A stretch of DNA of 64,000 nucleotides from Algoriphagus resistens. Lineage in GTDB: Bacteria > Bacteroidota > Bacteroidia > Cytophagales > Cyclobacteriaceae. The notes below the pieces were generated by a model. The model saw nothing but the letters and a program-made list of their open reading frames with translations, made no database searches and had not been told where the DNA came from. The position numbers and the translations under genes are program-made. The DNA lies in the NCBI RefSeq assembly GCF_001442615.1, contig NZ_LMXN01000001.1, positions 310,001-374,000 on the forward strand. The letters are read 5' to 3'. This document shows positions 8,809 to 18,487 of the stretch, in pieces. Numbering within the stretch: the first letter of the stretch is position 1; each line of letters begins with the position of its first letter.

Positions 8809-8886
8809 TTCGGGGAATTTATAGGGGAGGGCAATATTGGCAAAAAAAATTATTGGCTTAAGTTGACACCATTCCGGTTTTGGATT

Positions 8887-8983
8887 TTCAAATGATTATA
8901 ATTTGTCTTTTAAGAGCCACATGGAATCTCGCATGCATTATAATCATCCCAGTGTGTGACGTACTCGTCATGCTCGATTTCAT
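8887..8983 (+). repeat. Interspersed ~92-bp repeat, copy B (tandem with copy C)
   Basis: The best-preserved copy. ATGATTATAAT at 8892-8902 is the inverse of ATTATAATCAT at 8937-8947, giving an 11-bp stem over a 34-nt loop that contains CACATGGAATCTCGCATG. The right part is GTGTGTGACG...CATGCTCGATTTCATATG. It runs straight into copy C with a 92-bp period. No minus-strand gene starts at its left end, unlike copies A, D and E. Confidence 0.88.
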
Positions 8984-9078
8984 ATGATTATATTTTGTCT
9001 TTTAAGGGCCATATGGAATCTCGCATGCATTATAATCATTCCTCTGTGTGTTGCCTACAACATGCTCGATTTCATCTG
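8978..9078 (+). repeat. Interspersed ~92-bp repeat, copy C
   Basis: Second unit of the tandem pair, sharing the TTTCATATGATTATA junction with copy B. ATGGAATCTCGCATGCATTA is exact; the right third is diverged (CCTCTGTGTGTTGCCTAC) before the CATGCTCGATTTCATCTG end. Confidence 0.85.
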
Positions 9079-9458
9079 TTCAGCCGCAGTGAAGGTAGCC
9101 TCCTTGGCACCACTGATTCCCAGTGTGTCAGCAGGCCCTAAATACACGCGCAGAATAGGGGCAAATCACTCCTTTGAATAGGAGTTAAGTAAGGTGGAGA
9201 CATTCTGTCCGAACGTTGAAATACCAAGCGGAGTGTGGTTAATTCAATTTCTTTACCAACCAAGAAATGCACTTTACTTAAGGGATAATTGACATTTTTC
9301 CCGGTGTGGGAGCTGTGCGAAGGGATGTAGGTAACTCCCTCAAAGACGGGGCAGACCGCGAGCTTACGATTAGCGGAGCTAGAATAGCCGTAGTATTTTA
9401 CTTGGTTCATTACGTGTCAAATTTCAGTTGTCCCACTTTCATATAGAAAAAGTTTCAG
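9079..9458. other. About 380 bp without a supported gene
   Basis: Both strands contain short open stretches but none with a recognisable family, signal peptide or credible start. It follows the repeat pair and precedes a small membrane-protein gene; it may hold gene debris. Confidence 0.5.
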
Positions 9459-9872
9459 TTAGTTGAAAAATATTGGTAGTAAAAACAAAACCATTCCTAT
9501 CAAAAAAAAGAAAGTTAAAAGGTGTATTTTGTAGTTATTTACTCTCAAAAAAATAAATTGCTGAATTGTCCGGATCAACCAGAATATTGAAGAACCGATT
9601 AAAAACCAATTCCCTAATTTAGTTGTCAAAAGCTCCGTTGGAAAAACAAAACAAATAACAGCTGTGAAAATGAAATAATAGCAGATTTGAATGTTTAAAA
9701 TCTGGATAATGCCTTTGTTTGCAAAGCTTAATTTTTTCAAATCCTTATTCCACTGAAATATTTTCCAAAACCCAAAATGAAAAAGTGCAAACGCAATGTT
9801 ATAAAGTCCGCAAATAAATATTATTGTATTCATATAGGTAGCAATTCGTTGTTTTTTTTTAGCTTTTGTCAT
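9459..9872 (-). CDS. Small four-helix membrane protein
   Basis: 137 aa, strongly hydrophobic, with four predicted transmembrane helices (about residues 14-34, 57-77, 84-105 and 115-135 counting from the listed start) and a basic N-terminus. The segment FHFGFWKIFQWNKDLKKLSFANKGIIQILNI lies between helices 1 and 2. It resembles small uncharacterised Bacteroidota membrane proteins; I cannot name a family. Start is ambiguous: ATG at 9872 or Met14 (MNTIIFICG), which opens the first helix. Its 5' end overlaps the tail of a broken MmcQ/YjbR gene. The DNA is AT-rich compared with neighbours. Confidence 0.6.
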   Translation of the reverse strand: MTKAKKKQRIATYMNTIIFICGLYNIAFALFHFGFWKIFQWNKDLKKLSFANKGIIQILNIQICYYFIFTAVICFVFPTELLTTKLGNWFLIGSSIFWLIRTIQQFIFLRVNNYKIHLLTFFFLIGMVLFLLPIFFN

Positions 9873-10205
9873 TCGGTCTGACTTGTTCTGTGAGGTTTTT
9901 TGGCGGTACTTCGCAAAATGCAGTCGTCAATGCGTCTGTAAACAATTCCTCATTCACTTAATTCATTTCAATAATTGCCCACCCTTGCTTACCTCATTTG
10001 TTGTCAACCGGATAAATTATTACTCTGTCTGAAGAAGAAAAAACATCTTGGTCTATTTCTGAAAGTTTAATACAGGTTCTATTGGTTTTGTTATCGTAAG
10101 TAGCAAATATTTTTCTCTTTACTCTGAAAGATGTTTTTTCAAAATGCGGCTCTTTATTTCAGGAAACGATAAGGCTAATTTTCGTAATGAGTCAAATGTT
10201 ACCAT
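9859..10205 (-). pseudogene. Broken MmcQ/YjbR-family gene
   Basis: The minus strand reads as a MmcQ/YjbR (DUF419-type DNA-binding-fold) protein with damage. The start reads MVTFDSLRKLALSFPE; a -1 frameshift near 10158 is needed to reach EPHFEKTSFRVKRKIFATYD and KLSEIDQDVFSS. TGA then replaces the Trp of the conserved NKWGKQGW motif, and TAA follows EMN. After that VNEELFTDALTTAFCEVPPK is still readable to a stop at 9859. Three independent lesions mean it is not functional. Family identity comes from the kIFAT, IIYPV and KQGW signatures; it is inference without a search. Confidence 0.72.
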
Positions 10206-10792
10206 CTATAAAGTTACTTTTTTACTGGCGTTAAATGTGTCAAAACACTAAGACTTTTGGACTTGATGCCCCAACGATAGATAAAAGAGAGGACTTTCAA
10301 CCAAATCAACAACCAAATGATTGGTTGTATTTAAGTTTAAAGAGGTATACATGAATGAGCTAAAATACAATGTTATCAGAAATCCTAACCGGAGCGAAAG
10401 AAGAAAGCCTTCTATAAAAGTACTTATGCCCATTTTGTGGTATATAAAGGAAAGTAAAGTTGCAATACCCTTAATCGCTTTGCGTCACCCAAACCGGCGA
10501 CTCGAATTTTGTATTGATATGATTATCAGTATATTATGTAGGCTCAAAAAAACTGTGCTGAAGTCAGGAGATTTGCTGGATTTCTTCCTCACTACATACT
10601 ACAGATAGTGTTTTTTCCTTTCTTGGACGTTCTACAAAGTACAGTTTTTTTTCTTCCGCCTAAAACTTTTTCAGCCAGCCCTATTTACTTATTACTTTTC
10701 TGATGTGATGAAGACCACGACATCCTATTAGTTCATCCTTTTTGGAACTGAGTGAGGTAGATTAGGGTTTTCCAATCCAAACACACTATTTC
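10206..10792. other. Gene-poor stretch before the ABC exporter
   Basis: No convincing gene. On the plus strand one frame between about 10246 and 10340 reads like protein (FGLDAPTIDKREDFQPNQQP) but is closed by several stops afterwards, so it may be a decayed gene I cannot identify. An inverted repeat ACAACCAAATGATTGGTTGT lies at 10308-10327. A 95-codon open stretch from 10321 has no family features. Confidence 0.4.
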
Positions 10793-12538
10793 ATGGCAAG
10801 AACAGCGGAACGCAAAGTGACCATGGGGCAGGTCTTTAAGACGATTATTTGGCCCCGAAGAAAGCATTTATTTTTAGGACTATTTTTGATCATTATTTCC
10901 CGTCTGGCAAGTCTGGTACTTCCGGGGGCGAGTAAGATCTTGATAGACGATGTAATTCCTTCCAATGATTTGACCATGCTTAAGTGGTTGATCGGAGGGG
11001 TGGTTTTGGCGATCGTGGTACAGTCGGTCACCTCGTATGCGCTGACGCAAATACTCAGCGTGGAAGCCCAAAACCTTATTTCCAAACTTAGATCCCAGGT
11101 GCAGGCGCATATTATCAAACTTCCCATCCGCTTCTTTGACAATGCCAAAACCGGTGAGTTGGTGTCCAGAATCATGACCGACGTGGAAGGCGTGAGGAAT
11201 CTGGTTGGAACCGGATTTGCCCAAATGATCGGCGGGATATTGACTGCGGTGATTTCCCTTTTCCTATTGATCAGTATCAGCCCGATGATGACACTCTACG
11301 TGCTTTTGCCGGTGGTGGTCTTTGGGTTGGTCTCTCTGAAAGCCTTTGGTAAGATCAGGCCAATTTTCCGTGAGCGTGGCAAAATCAATGCTCAGGTCAC
11401 GGGAAGGTTGACAGAGACCTTAGGTGGAATCAGAGTGATCAAAGGCTTCAATGCAGAGCAGCAGGAGATCAATACCTTTGCCCAAGGAGTGGACGAACTG
11501 TTCAAAAATGTGAAAGCCAGCCTTACTGCCACGAGTTTCGTGACTTCTATGGGGGCTCTGCTGTTGGGCTTGGCATCAGCAGGAATCATGGGAATCGGTG
11601 GCTATATGATTATGCAGGGCGAAATGACTTTTGGGGACTTCCTTGCTTTCACACTCTATTTAGGCTTTATGATTGCCCCGATCGTACAGATGTCCAATAT
11701 AGGCAGTCAGCTCACAGAAGCTTTTGCGGGCTTGGACCGTACAGAGGAAATCATGAATACGCCGTTGGAAGCTGATGACCGGACTAGAACATTGGCATTA
11801 AAGGATGTCAACGGAGATATCAGCTTTGACAATGTGTCCTTCGCTTACGAGCAGGGCAAAGAAGTGATCAAGGAGGTGAGTTTCCATGCTCCGGCAGGTT
11901 CTGTAACGGCGTTGGTAGGAACTTCCGGTTCAGGTAAGACAACTATTGCAGGACTCGCTGCTACTTTTTTGAATCCAGATTCAGGAAGGATTTCTTTGGA
12001 TGGCAATGACCTGCAAACCGTAACATTGGAATCATTTAGGGCTAGACTAGGAGTGGTTTTGCAGGATGATTTTCTGTTTGAAGGCACGATCAGGGAGAAT
12101 ATCCTATTCCCCAGACCAAATGCAAGCGTGGAAGATTTGCAAAAAGCGGTAGTTGCTGCGCATGTACAGGAATTTACGGATAGATTTGAGGATGGACTGG
12201 ATACCTTGATCGGTGAAAGAGGAGTGAAGCTTTCCGGTGGACAGAGACAGCGTATAGCGATTGCGAGAGCCATTCTGGCTGATCCCAAGATCCTGATTCT
12301 TGATGAAGCCACTTCCAATTTGGATACTGAATCTGAAACATTGATCCAGGCGAGTTTGAAGGAATTGATGAAAGGTAGAACCACCTTCGTAATTGCTCAC
12401 CGATTGAGTACAATCCGTCAGGCAGATCAAATCCTGGTGGTGGAAAAAGGTACTATTGTGGAGCGTGGTAAACATGATGAACTCATTGCGCTACAAGGAA
12501 GATATTACCAGCTGTACACATTCCAGGCGAGGATTTAG
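10793..12538 (+). CDS. ABC transporter, fused permease and ATPase (MsbA/LmrA type)
   Basis: Homodimeric type IV ABC exporter for lipids, drugs or peptides; substrate unknown. Residues 1 to about 320 form a six-helix transmembrane domain (helices near 25-45, 60-80, 140-180, 245-290). The ATPase follows: Walker A GTSGSGKTT near 377-385, Q-loop VVLQDDF near 421, signature LSGGQRQRIAIARA near 480, Walker B ILILDEAT near 500, H-loop IAHRLSTI near 531. The length of 581 aa is standard. It stands intact between decayed genes. A small open frame follows 4 bp after its stop. Confidence 0.9.
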   Translation: MARTAERKVTMGQVFKTIIWPRRKHLFLGLFLIIISRLASLVLPGASKILIDDVIPSNDLTMLKWLIGGVVLAIVVQSVTSYALTQILSVEAQNLISKLRSQVQAHIIKLPIRFFDNAKTGELVSRIMTDVEGVRNLVGTGFAQMIGGILTAVISLFLLISISPMMTLYVLLPVVVFGLVSLKAFGKIRPIFRERGKINAQVTGRLTETLGGIRVIKGFNAEQQEINTFAQGVDELFKNVKASLTATSFVTSMGALLLGLASAGIMGIGGYMIMQGEMTFGDFLAFTLYLGFMIAPIVQMSNIGSQLTEAFAGLDRTEEIMNTPLEADDRTRTLALKDVNGDISFDNVSFAYEQGKEVIKEVSFHAPAGSVTALVGTSGSGKTTIAGLAATFLNPDSGRISLDGNDLQTVTLESFRARLGVVLQDDFLFEGTIRENILFPRPNASVEDLQKAVVAAHVQEFTDRFEDGLDTLIGERGVKLSGGQRQRIAIARAILADPKILILDEATSNLDTESETLIQASLKELMKGRTTFVIAHRLSTIRQADQILVVEKGTIVERGKHDELIALQGRYYQLYTFQARI

Positions 12539-12542
12539 GAAA

Positions 12543-12635
12543 ATGTTGATGCTGGATGCCCGATTCGGAGTGCTGGAAAGAGAAAGACAGAAAAAGGAAG
12601 AACTGAAGTCTGATAATTCTGCCTTGAAAGAGTAA
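12543..12635 (+). CDS. Possible 30-aa protein downstream of the ABC exporter
   Basis: ATG 12543 begins 4 bp after the exporter stop and encodes 30 charged residues (MLMLDARFGVLERERQKKEE then LKSDNSALKE). It could be a small coupled protein or the leftover end of a longer one. No family is recognised and it could be chance. Confidence 0.3.
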   Translation: MLMLDARFGVLERERQKKEELKSDNSALKE

Positions 12636-12670
12636 AATCCTTGTTAAATTGGACTATGGGAATACGGTTT

Positions 12671-12848
12671 ATGACTAAGGAGGAAAGCAATCAACTTAGA
12701 CTGGAGGAGTTTTTAAGACTCAGTCCACCTGAGCGATTTATGTCATTTTTTAAAGCTTTCCAGAAGAATACAAAAATTTCCTGCCAAAGCCGCTAGCGAG
12801 CCAAATCAGAATAATTTTGTTCTTGAGAAAATTCGAAATGGACTTTGA
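12671..12848 (+). pseudogene. Frameshifted small partner of a nucleotidyltransferase (antitoxin-like)
   Basis: Reads MTKEESNQLRLEEFLRLSPP then ERFMSFFKAFQKNTK; a single-base slip in the A-run near 12770-12775 is needed to continue with FPAKAASEPNQNNFVLEKIR and stop at 12846-12848. Without the slip a stop follows at once (TAG near 12793). The small acidic protein with an overlap of 11 bp to the following nucleotidyltransferase resembles the partner gene of Bacteroidota DUF6036/AbiEii-type pairs. The assignment rests on gene order and pattern. Confidence 0.5.
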
Positions 12849-13045
12849 ATTGAAAGAAAGTATAGATCAGTTTATTTTTTTAGCTAATAAAAATGGGGTA
12901 AGACGGTTAATGGTAGGCGGCTGAGCTGTCAATTTCCATGGTTAGCAAAGGCACTCAGCTGATGTTGATTTTTGGATTGAGACCACGGATTCCAATCTAG
13001 AAAAGTTGGTAAATGTGTTCACCTAAATGGCGTATGAAATCTCCC
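12838..13045 (+). pseudogene. Dead nucleotidyltransferase (DUF6036/AbiEii-like), N-terminal part
   Basis: One frame from ATG 12838 reads MDFELKESIDQFIFLANKNG, then MVGG-stop-AVNFHG-stop-QRHSADVDFWI and LEKLVNVFT-stop-MAYEISH. The GG(G/S)xAVxxHG...DxDFW pattern is the nucleotidyltransferase active site of this family, in which the aspartates bind metal. Three in-frame stops (TGA replacing the third Gly, TAG replacing the Tyr of HGYQRHS, and TAA) and loss of resemblance after about 13045 show it is both interrupted and truncated. With the overlapping upstream gene it is a decayed toxin-antitoxin-like pair. Confidence 0.65.
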
Positions 13046-13189
13046 ATTTAGGTGCCGGATGTTTATTCCTTGTTCTTCCAATCATCAGACTATCCTCCCT
13101 TTCGGATCCCGGTTTTCGATTTGGGGATTGCACCCCCACAAAATTGATATCCGCCATTGTGGCTTTTGATAACCATGATTTTTTCCAAA

Positions 13190-13345
13190 CTATTTATTGA
13201 GAGATTTGAGTTGCGGGATATCAAACAAATTCTTTGGACGTGCTGCCCTTCTTTTTCTTTCCGGCAATTCATTCAAACTGAGCACGCTCCATTTTAGTAC
13301 CTGATTTTCTGAAATTTCAACTGTAACAGCTTCATTAAATGCCAC
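13190..13345 (-). pseudogene. Short coding-like remnant
   Basis: A 51-codon open frame on the minus strand (GTG 13345 to TAG 13190) reads like a genuine protein end: EISENQVLKWSVLSLNELP then RKRRAARPKNLFDIPQLKSL. There is no ATG and the frame begins right after the stop of the upstream HAD gene. It is probably the C-terminal debris of a lost gene; family unknown. Confidence 0.3.
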
Positions 13346-13346
13346 C

Positions 13347-14036
13347 CTACATCCTCTTAATCATCTCCACCACCTGGGCGATATGCTCTGCCTGATAGAA
13401 ATTCTCATGGGCAACTTCATGCGCTATTGTCTCATGCTCCCAAGTGATATGGAAAGGGATATGGATGGCATACCCGCCAAGTTCCAACACCGGAAGAATG
13501 TCTGATTTCAGGCTGTTGCCCAACATCAGAAACTCTTCTGGTGACACATCGAGATGCCGCACAAGCTTCCCAAAATCGGCTACTTTCTTTTCACTCATGA
13601 TCTCTATGTGATGGAAATAATGATCTAATCCTGATTTTTTGAGTTTTCGCTCCTGATCCACCAGATCTCCTTTGGTGGCCATTACCAAGCGGTAATCATC
13701 GTGCAGTTCTGCCAGAACTTTCTCTACACCGGGTAGGATTTCCACCGGCTTTTGCATCATATCATAGCCGATCTCCAGTATTCTATCGATCAGCTTCCCC
13801 GGTATTTTATGTCCTGAAATCCGGAGGGCGGTCTGGATCATCGATAGCATAAACCCTTTGATGCCGTAACCATACAAACCAAGATTTTCTATTTCCGTGC
13901 GATAGAGCTCTTTTATACTGCTGTGCCTTGGCATAAAATCTTCCATCAGCCCACCAAATTCTTCCTCCGCCTCACGAAAAAAGGGTTCATTTACCCAGAG
14001 GGTGTCGTCGGCATCAAAAGCGATTATTTTGATCAT
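13347..14036 (-). CDS. HAD-family hydrolase (YjjG-like)
   Basis: Phosphatase of the haloacid dehalogenase superfamily, probably acting on nucleotides or sugar phosphates. Motif I FDADDTLW (residues 7-14) supplies the nucleophile and acid/base Asp; motif II is MATKGD near 120; the motif III Lys lies around SEKKVADFGK; motif IV is LGNSLKSDI near 172-180. A helical cap sits between motifs I and II (about 18-95). The length of 229 aa is normal. It lies at the downstream end of the fucose cluster with a roughly 50-bp gap to the esterase, so it may belong to that transcription unit. Confidence 0.85.
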   Translation of the reverse strand: MIKIIAFDADDTLWVNEPFFREAEEEFGGLMEDFMPRHSSIKELYRTEIENLGLYGYGIKGFMLSMIQTALRISGHKIPGKLIDRILEIGYDMMQKPVEILPGVEKVLAELHDDYRLVMATKGDLVDQERKLKKSGLDHYFHHIEIMSEKKVADFGKLVRHLDVSPEEFLMLGNSLKSDILPVLELGGYAIHIPFHITWEHETIAHEVAHENFYQAEHIAQVVEMIKRM

Positions 14037-14086
14037 TTAAGTTCTATTAGTAATGAGACACTGAAAACTGCCTGCTGATCACTGAC

Positions 14087-15001
14087 CTACTTCAAATCCA
14101 CCAGCCAGTCCAACAGGACATTTCTCCACCCATCTACAGGGCCTTTGCCCAGCCCGAAACCGAAACCATGGCCACCTTTGGGATAGATATGAAGGGAAGC
14201 AGGTACCTGGTGTGCATGCAGGGCCTTGTAATAAAGAAAACTGTTTTCGATCGGAACCCCACTATCATCCTGGGCATGAACCAGAAATGTGGGAGGTGTT
14301 TGGGCAGTGACATTCAATTCACCGGAGAAGCGGTCAATCAATTCTTGGTCTGCGTTGTCACCGATAAGGTTTTTTCTTGACCCTGAATGTGCACTTGCAT
14401 CCCTGAATGAAATCACCGGATATACCAAAATGGAGAAGTCAGGACGGGCAGAAAGTGCATCGATGGCATCTTTTTGCCTAGCTACCTCATGTGCATATTG
14501 AGTACTGACTGTTGAGGCTAAATGCCCACCAGCAGAGAAGCCCATTACACCAACCTTACCGGGATCGATCATCCATTCTTCTGCATGATGTCTGGCAAGA
14601 CGCACTGCCCGTTGCGCATCCAAGAGAGGCACTTCCTTCGCATCTGTCAGAGATTTTGAATCAGGAAGTCTATATTTTACCACTATCCCCACGATTCCCT
14701 GTGTATTCAGCCATTTGGCAAAGTCTCTTCCTTCCCAATCATAAGCTAATATATGATACCCTCCTCCCGGAAAAATTACTACTGCCTGGCCGGTACGCAT
14801 TTGCTTACTGGGAAGGAAAACCTCGATCTGAGGAATCTGCACATTTTCTATCCGGATGATTCCTTCTTCAATTGCTTTTTCCTCCAATCCCATATCTTTC
14901 TGTAATGGGGGAGTTCCTTCCCAGAGTGGGAGAACGATTTCTTGCGCATTTGTGAGCATGCTGCACATGACGAAGCTGAGTATTAAAAGTGATTTTTGCA
15001 T
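14087..15001 (-). CDS. Secreted alpha/beta-hydrolase (acetyl-esterase/BD-FAE type)
   Basis: Carbohydrate esterase-like hydrolase exported by a signal peptide (MQKSLLILSFVMCSMLTNAQ from ATG 15001). I prefer this start over an upstream ATG because it gives a clean signal peptide and sits 10 bp after the mutarotase stop. The fold carries the oxyanion motif VVIFPGGGYH, nucleophile GFSAGGHLAS, acid in HAQDDSGVP and final histidine in GGHGFGFG. About 304 aa. It probably deacetylates plant or algal saccharides before fucose release. Same strand as the fucose genes. Confidence 0.82.
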   Translation of the reverse strand: MQKSLLILSFVMCSMLTNAQEIVLPLWEGTPPLQKDMGLEEKAIEEGIIRIENVQIPQIEVFLPSKQMRTGQAVVIFPGGGYHILAYDWEGRDFAKWLNTQGIVGIVVKYRLPDSKSLTDAKEVPLLDAQRAVRLARHHAEEWMIDPGKVGVMGFSAGGHLASTVSTQYAHEVARQKDAIDALSARPDFSILVYPVISFRDASAHSGSRKNLIGDNADQELIDRFSGELNVTAQTPPTFLVHAQDDSGVPIENSFLYYKALHAHQVPASLHIYPKGGHGFGFGLGKGPVDGWRNVLLDWLVDLK

Positions 15002-15011
15002 TGGTATTAGT

Positions 15012-15353
15012 TTAGGCTTTGTATTCAAATATTTTGTCCATCAACTGCCAGCGCCAATTATCGGGTGTACCGGGTAAGTTGGTTTGGTATTGACCGAGAA
15101 ATGCTTCCCATTCCTGAACTTTCTTATTTTCATTATCCAGGGCAGCTTTCTTTTCGAAAGTAAAGTTTTCATCTCCCACCAGTATCATGCTCAGTCGGTG
15201 TCGCCAGCGAAATATGCTCATTTGGAGGATGCCTGCTGCCCGGATACTTTCGATGATTTCAGGAGCCACAGCTTTATGGCATTCCACATAAGCACGGATC
15301 GCCTCTTGCTCATCTTTCAGATCACAGATCAATACAAAGGTTTGGGTTGTCAT
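15012..15353 (-). CDS. L-rhamnose mutarotase-family protein, likely L-fucose mutarotase here
   Basis: 113-aa alpha/beta-barrel mutarotase that interconverts sugar anomers. Family pattern: N-terminal strand FVLICDLKDEQEAIRAYVEC, catalytic His in CHKAVAPEI, SIFRWRHRLSMILVG and a Trp-rich end (GTPDNWRWQLMDKIFEY). The RhaM family acts on rhamnose, but its place between FucP, fucose dehydrogenase and fuconolactonase suggests L-fucose as the substrate. The stop lies 10 bp before the esterase start. Confidence 0.8.
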   Translation of the reverse strand: MTTQTFVLICDLKDEQEAIRAYVECHKAVAPEIIESIRAAGILQMSIFRWRHRLSMILVGDENFTFEKKAALDNENKKVQEWEAFLGQYQTNLPGTPDNWRWQLMDKIFEYKA

Positions 15354-15542
15354 AGTTCTAATTTTATTAACTTTTCCATTACCGGTTCAAGGTAGTTGGT
15401 TAGGGTGGTTCAAAACTTTATAGCTCCCTCAACGATTGGCAGGCTTGGATTTATGGTAATACAGTCTTCAGTGTCCTAATAAGATAGGTACTGGTCATAA
15501 GGCTTGCACCAAATGCAGTCTGGACCAAAACTTTCCAACTTT
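15354..15542. other. Gap inside the fucose cluster
   Basis: No gene on either strand. It separates the FucP gene from the mutarotase gene and may hold a promoter for the two downstream genes; I see no clear motif. Confidence 0.35.
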
Positions 15543-16859
15543 CTAACTCCCCAACCTCACAACCTTTTGCGCCCTCAAACTAAACAGCAAGACCATCACG
15601 AAGCAGGCGAGTGGTAGAATGAATGAGAAATTGACTTCAGGAACCCCTAAAATCAATGTGTCATCATACCCAATTCCCCCGATGTCCATGATCATCCCCT
15701 GTAATGTGGGCATTATCGCTCCGCCCACAATCGCCATGACAAGGTATGCGGCGGCGAATTTTGAATCCTCCCCCAATCCATCCAAAGCGATTCCATAAAT
15801 CGTAGGAAACATCAACGACATGGCGAAGGAAATGGCTACCAAGGAATAGAGTCCATTCATCCCAGGTAGGAATATGGCTCCTGCAGTGAATATAATTGCG
15901 AGCACTGAGAATATACCAAGCAACTTAGTTGGAGAAATATAGCGAAGTAAAAATGTACAGATCCATCTGCCTACCAAGAACACGATCAAAGCAGTATAGC
16001 CATAATTCACTGCCTCAGCATTGGAGATTCCAAGTACTTCGGCATACTGGTAGATGTATGTCCAGACCATGATCTGTGCCCCAACATAGAACATCTGGGC
16101 GAATGTGCCTTCAACAAAGTTCCTGTTTTTCAGCAGGCGGTTCATTGTAGCTTTGAACTCCACTCTTCCGTTTTCTTTGGTTTCAGGCATTTTCACCAAG
16201 GCAATAATTACCAAAATCGCGATTACCACCAATCCCAGCATCACGTAAGGATTTCGTATGACCATAAGATCGGCTGTACGGATCACGGCTTTGGCGGATT
16301 CATCCAGTGAAGAGAAAATGATATTCCCGTCTGCATCTGTTGCGTTCGATTGGAGCGCATTTAGAATAAATTGTTTTGCTACAAACAGCCCGGCCAGGGC
16401 TCCCATAGGATTAAATGCCTGGGCTAAATTCAGCCGCTGAGTGGCGGTGGCCTCCGGCCCCATGGACAGAATGTAAGGATTGGCAGTAGTTTCCAAAAAA
16501 GCCAATCCAAAAGTCAGGATATAGAGCGAAGCCAGGAAAAATCCGTAGCTCTCCCAAGCTGCTGCAGGATAGAAAAGCAGGGCACCAAAGCCATAAAGCG
16601 CCAAACCAAGTAGAATCCCGGTTTTATACGAATACTTTTTTATAAAAAATGCCGCAGGCAATGCCATGGTAAAATATCCGCCATAAAAGGCCATTTGCAC
16701 CCAGGAGGCTTGTGTATTGTTCAGCTCGAGAACTCGCTTAAATGCAGCCACCATGGGATTGGTGATGTCATTTGCGAAGCCCCATAGTGCAAAAAGGGAC
16801 GTAATAAGAATAAAGGGAAGGAGTAGCTCCTTGGGGATCAATGCAGGTTTTTGGGTCAT
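15543..16859 (-). CDS. fucP: L-fucose:H+ symporter
   Basis: Inner-membrane transporter of the major facilitator superfamily that imports L-fucose. 438 aa, 12 transmembrane helices; the N-terminal LFALWGFANDITNPMVAAFK and the ETTANPYILSMGPEATATQR segment are FucP hallmarks, with the Asp of FANDI and the Glu of FLETTANPY corresponding to the proton/sugar-binding residues of the E. coli protein. It lies 8 bp downstream of the fucose dehydrogenase gene on the same strand, so the two are cotranscribed. Confidence 0.9.
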   Translation of the reverse strand: MTQKPALIPKELLLPFILITSLFALWGFANDITNPMVAAFKRVLELNNTQASWVQMAFYGGYFTMALPAAFFIKKYSYKTGILLGLALYGFGALLFYPAAAWESYGFFLASLYILTFGLAFLETTANPYILSMGPEATATQRLNLAQAFNPMGALAGLFVAKQFILNALQSNATDADGNIIFSSLDESAKAVIRTADLMVIRNPYVMLGLVVIAILVIIALVKMPETKENGRVEFKATMNRLLKNRNFVEGTFAQMFYVGAQIMVWTYIYQYAEVLGISNAEAVNYGYTALIVFLVGRWICTFLLRYISPTKLLGIFSVLAIIFTAGAIFLPGMNGLYSLVAISFAMSLMFPTIYGIALDGLGEDSKFAAAYLVMAIVGGAIMPTLQGMIMDIGGIGYDDTLILGVPEVNFSFILPLACFVMVLLFSLRAQKVVRLGS

Positions 16860-16867
16860 GGGTGTGG

Positions 16868-18260
<1,393 letters not shown>

Positions 18261-18487
18261 ACAATAGTTTTAGGTAATTATGTTGAATTAGCATAATAAA
18301 AGGGGGTTACCTCAATTGTCGTGATAGTGCCGCGACAATTTGATAATCTTGAAATACTTTTACTACCTCAATCAATCAGCATTTTTTTCTTTTTCAAAGT
18401 AGGAAATAATTCTATTTCAATTCGTCCTCAAGCTGGCGGCATGTTGATGCTACGAAAATCAAATTATTTTGCCAGCTAAGATTTACT

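Noticed and set aside
9027..9160. Minus-strand text GPADTLGISGAKEATFTAAE ending at the repeat edge
   Set aside because: It reads like a protein end, but only about 36 codons remain, it has no start, and the last residues lie inside repeat copy C, so no gene can be supported.
9138..9410. Minus-strand open frame of 90 codons
   Set aside because: No ordered composition, signal, membrane or family pattern, and it lies in a gene-poor debris region beside the repeat pair; treated as chance.
10321..10608. Plus-strand open frame of 95 codons before the ABC exporter
   Set aside because: No family features and upstream frames are stop-riddled; considered non-coding debris.
13090..13272. Minus-strand open frame of 60 codons
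   Set aside because: Lies over the dead nucleotidyltransferase tail and a better supported remnant in another frame.
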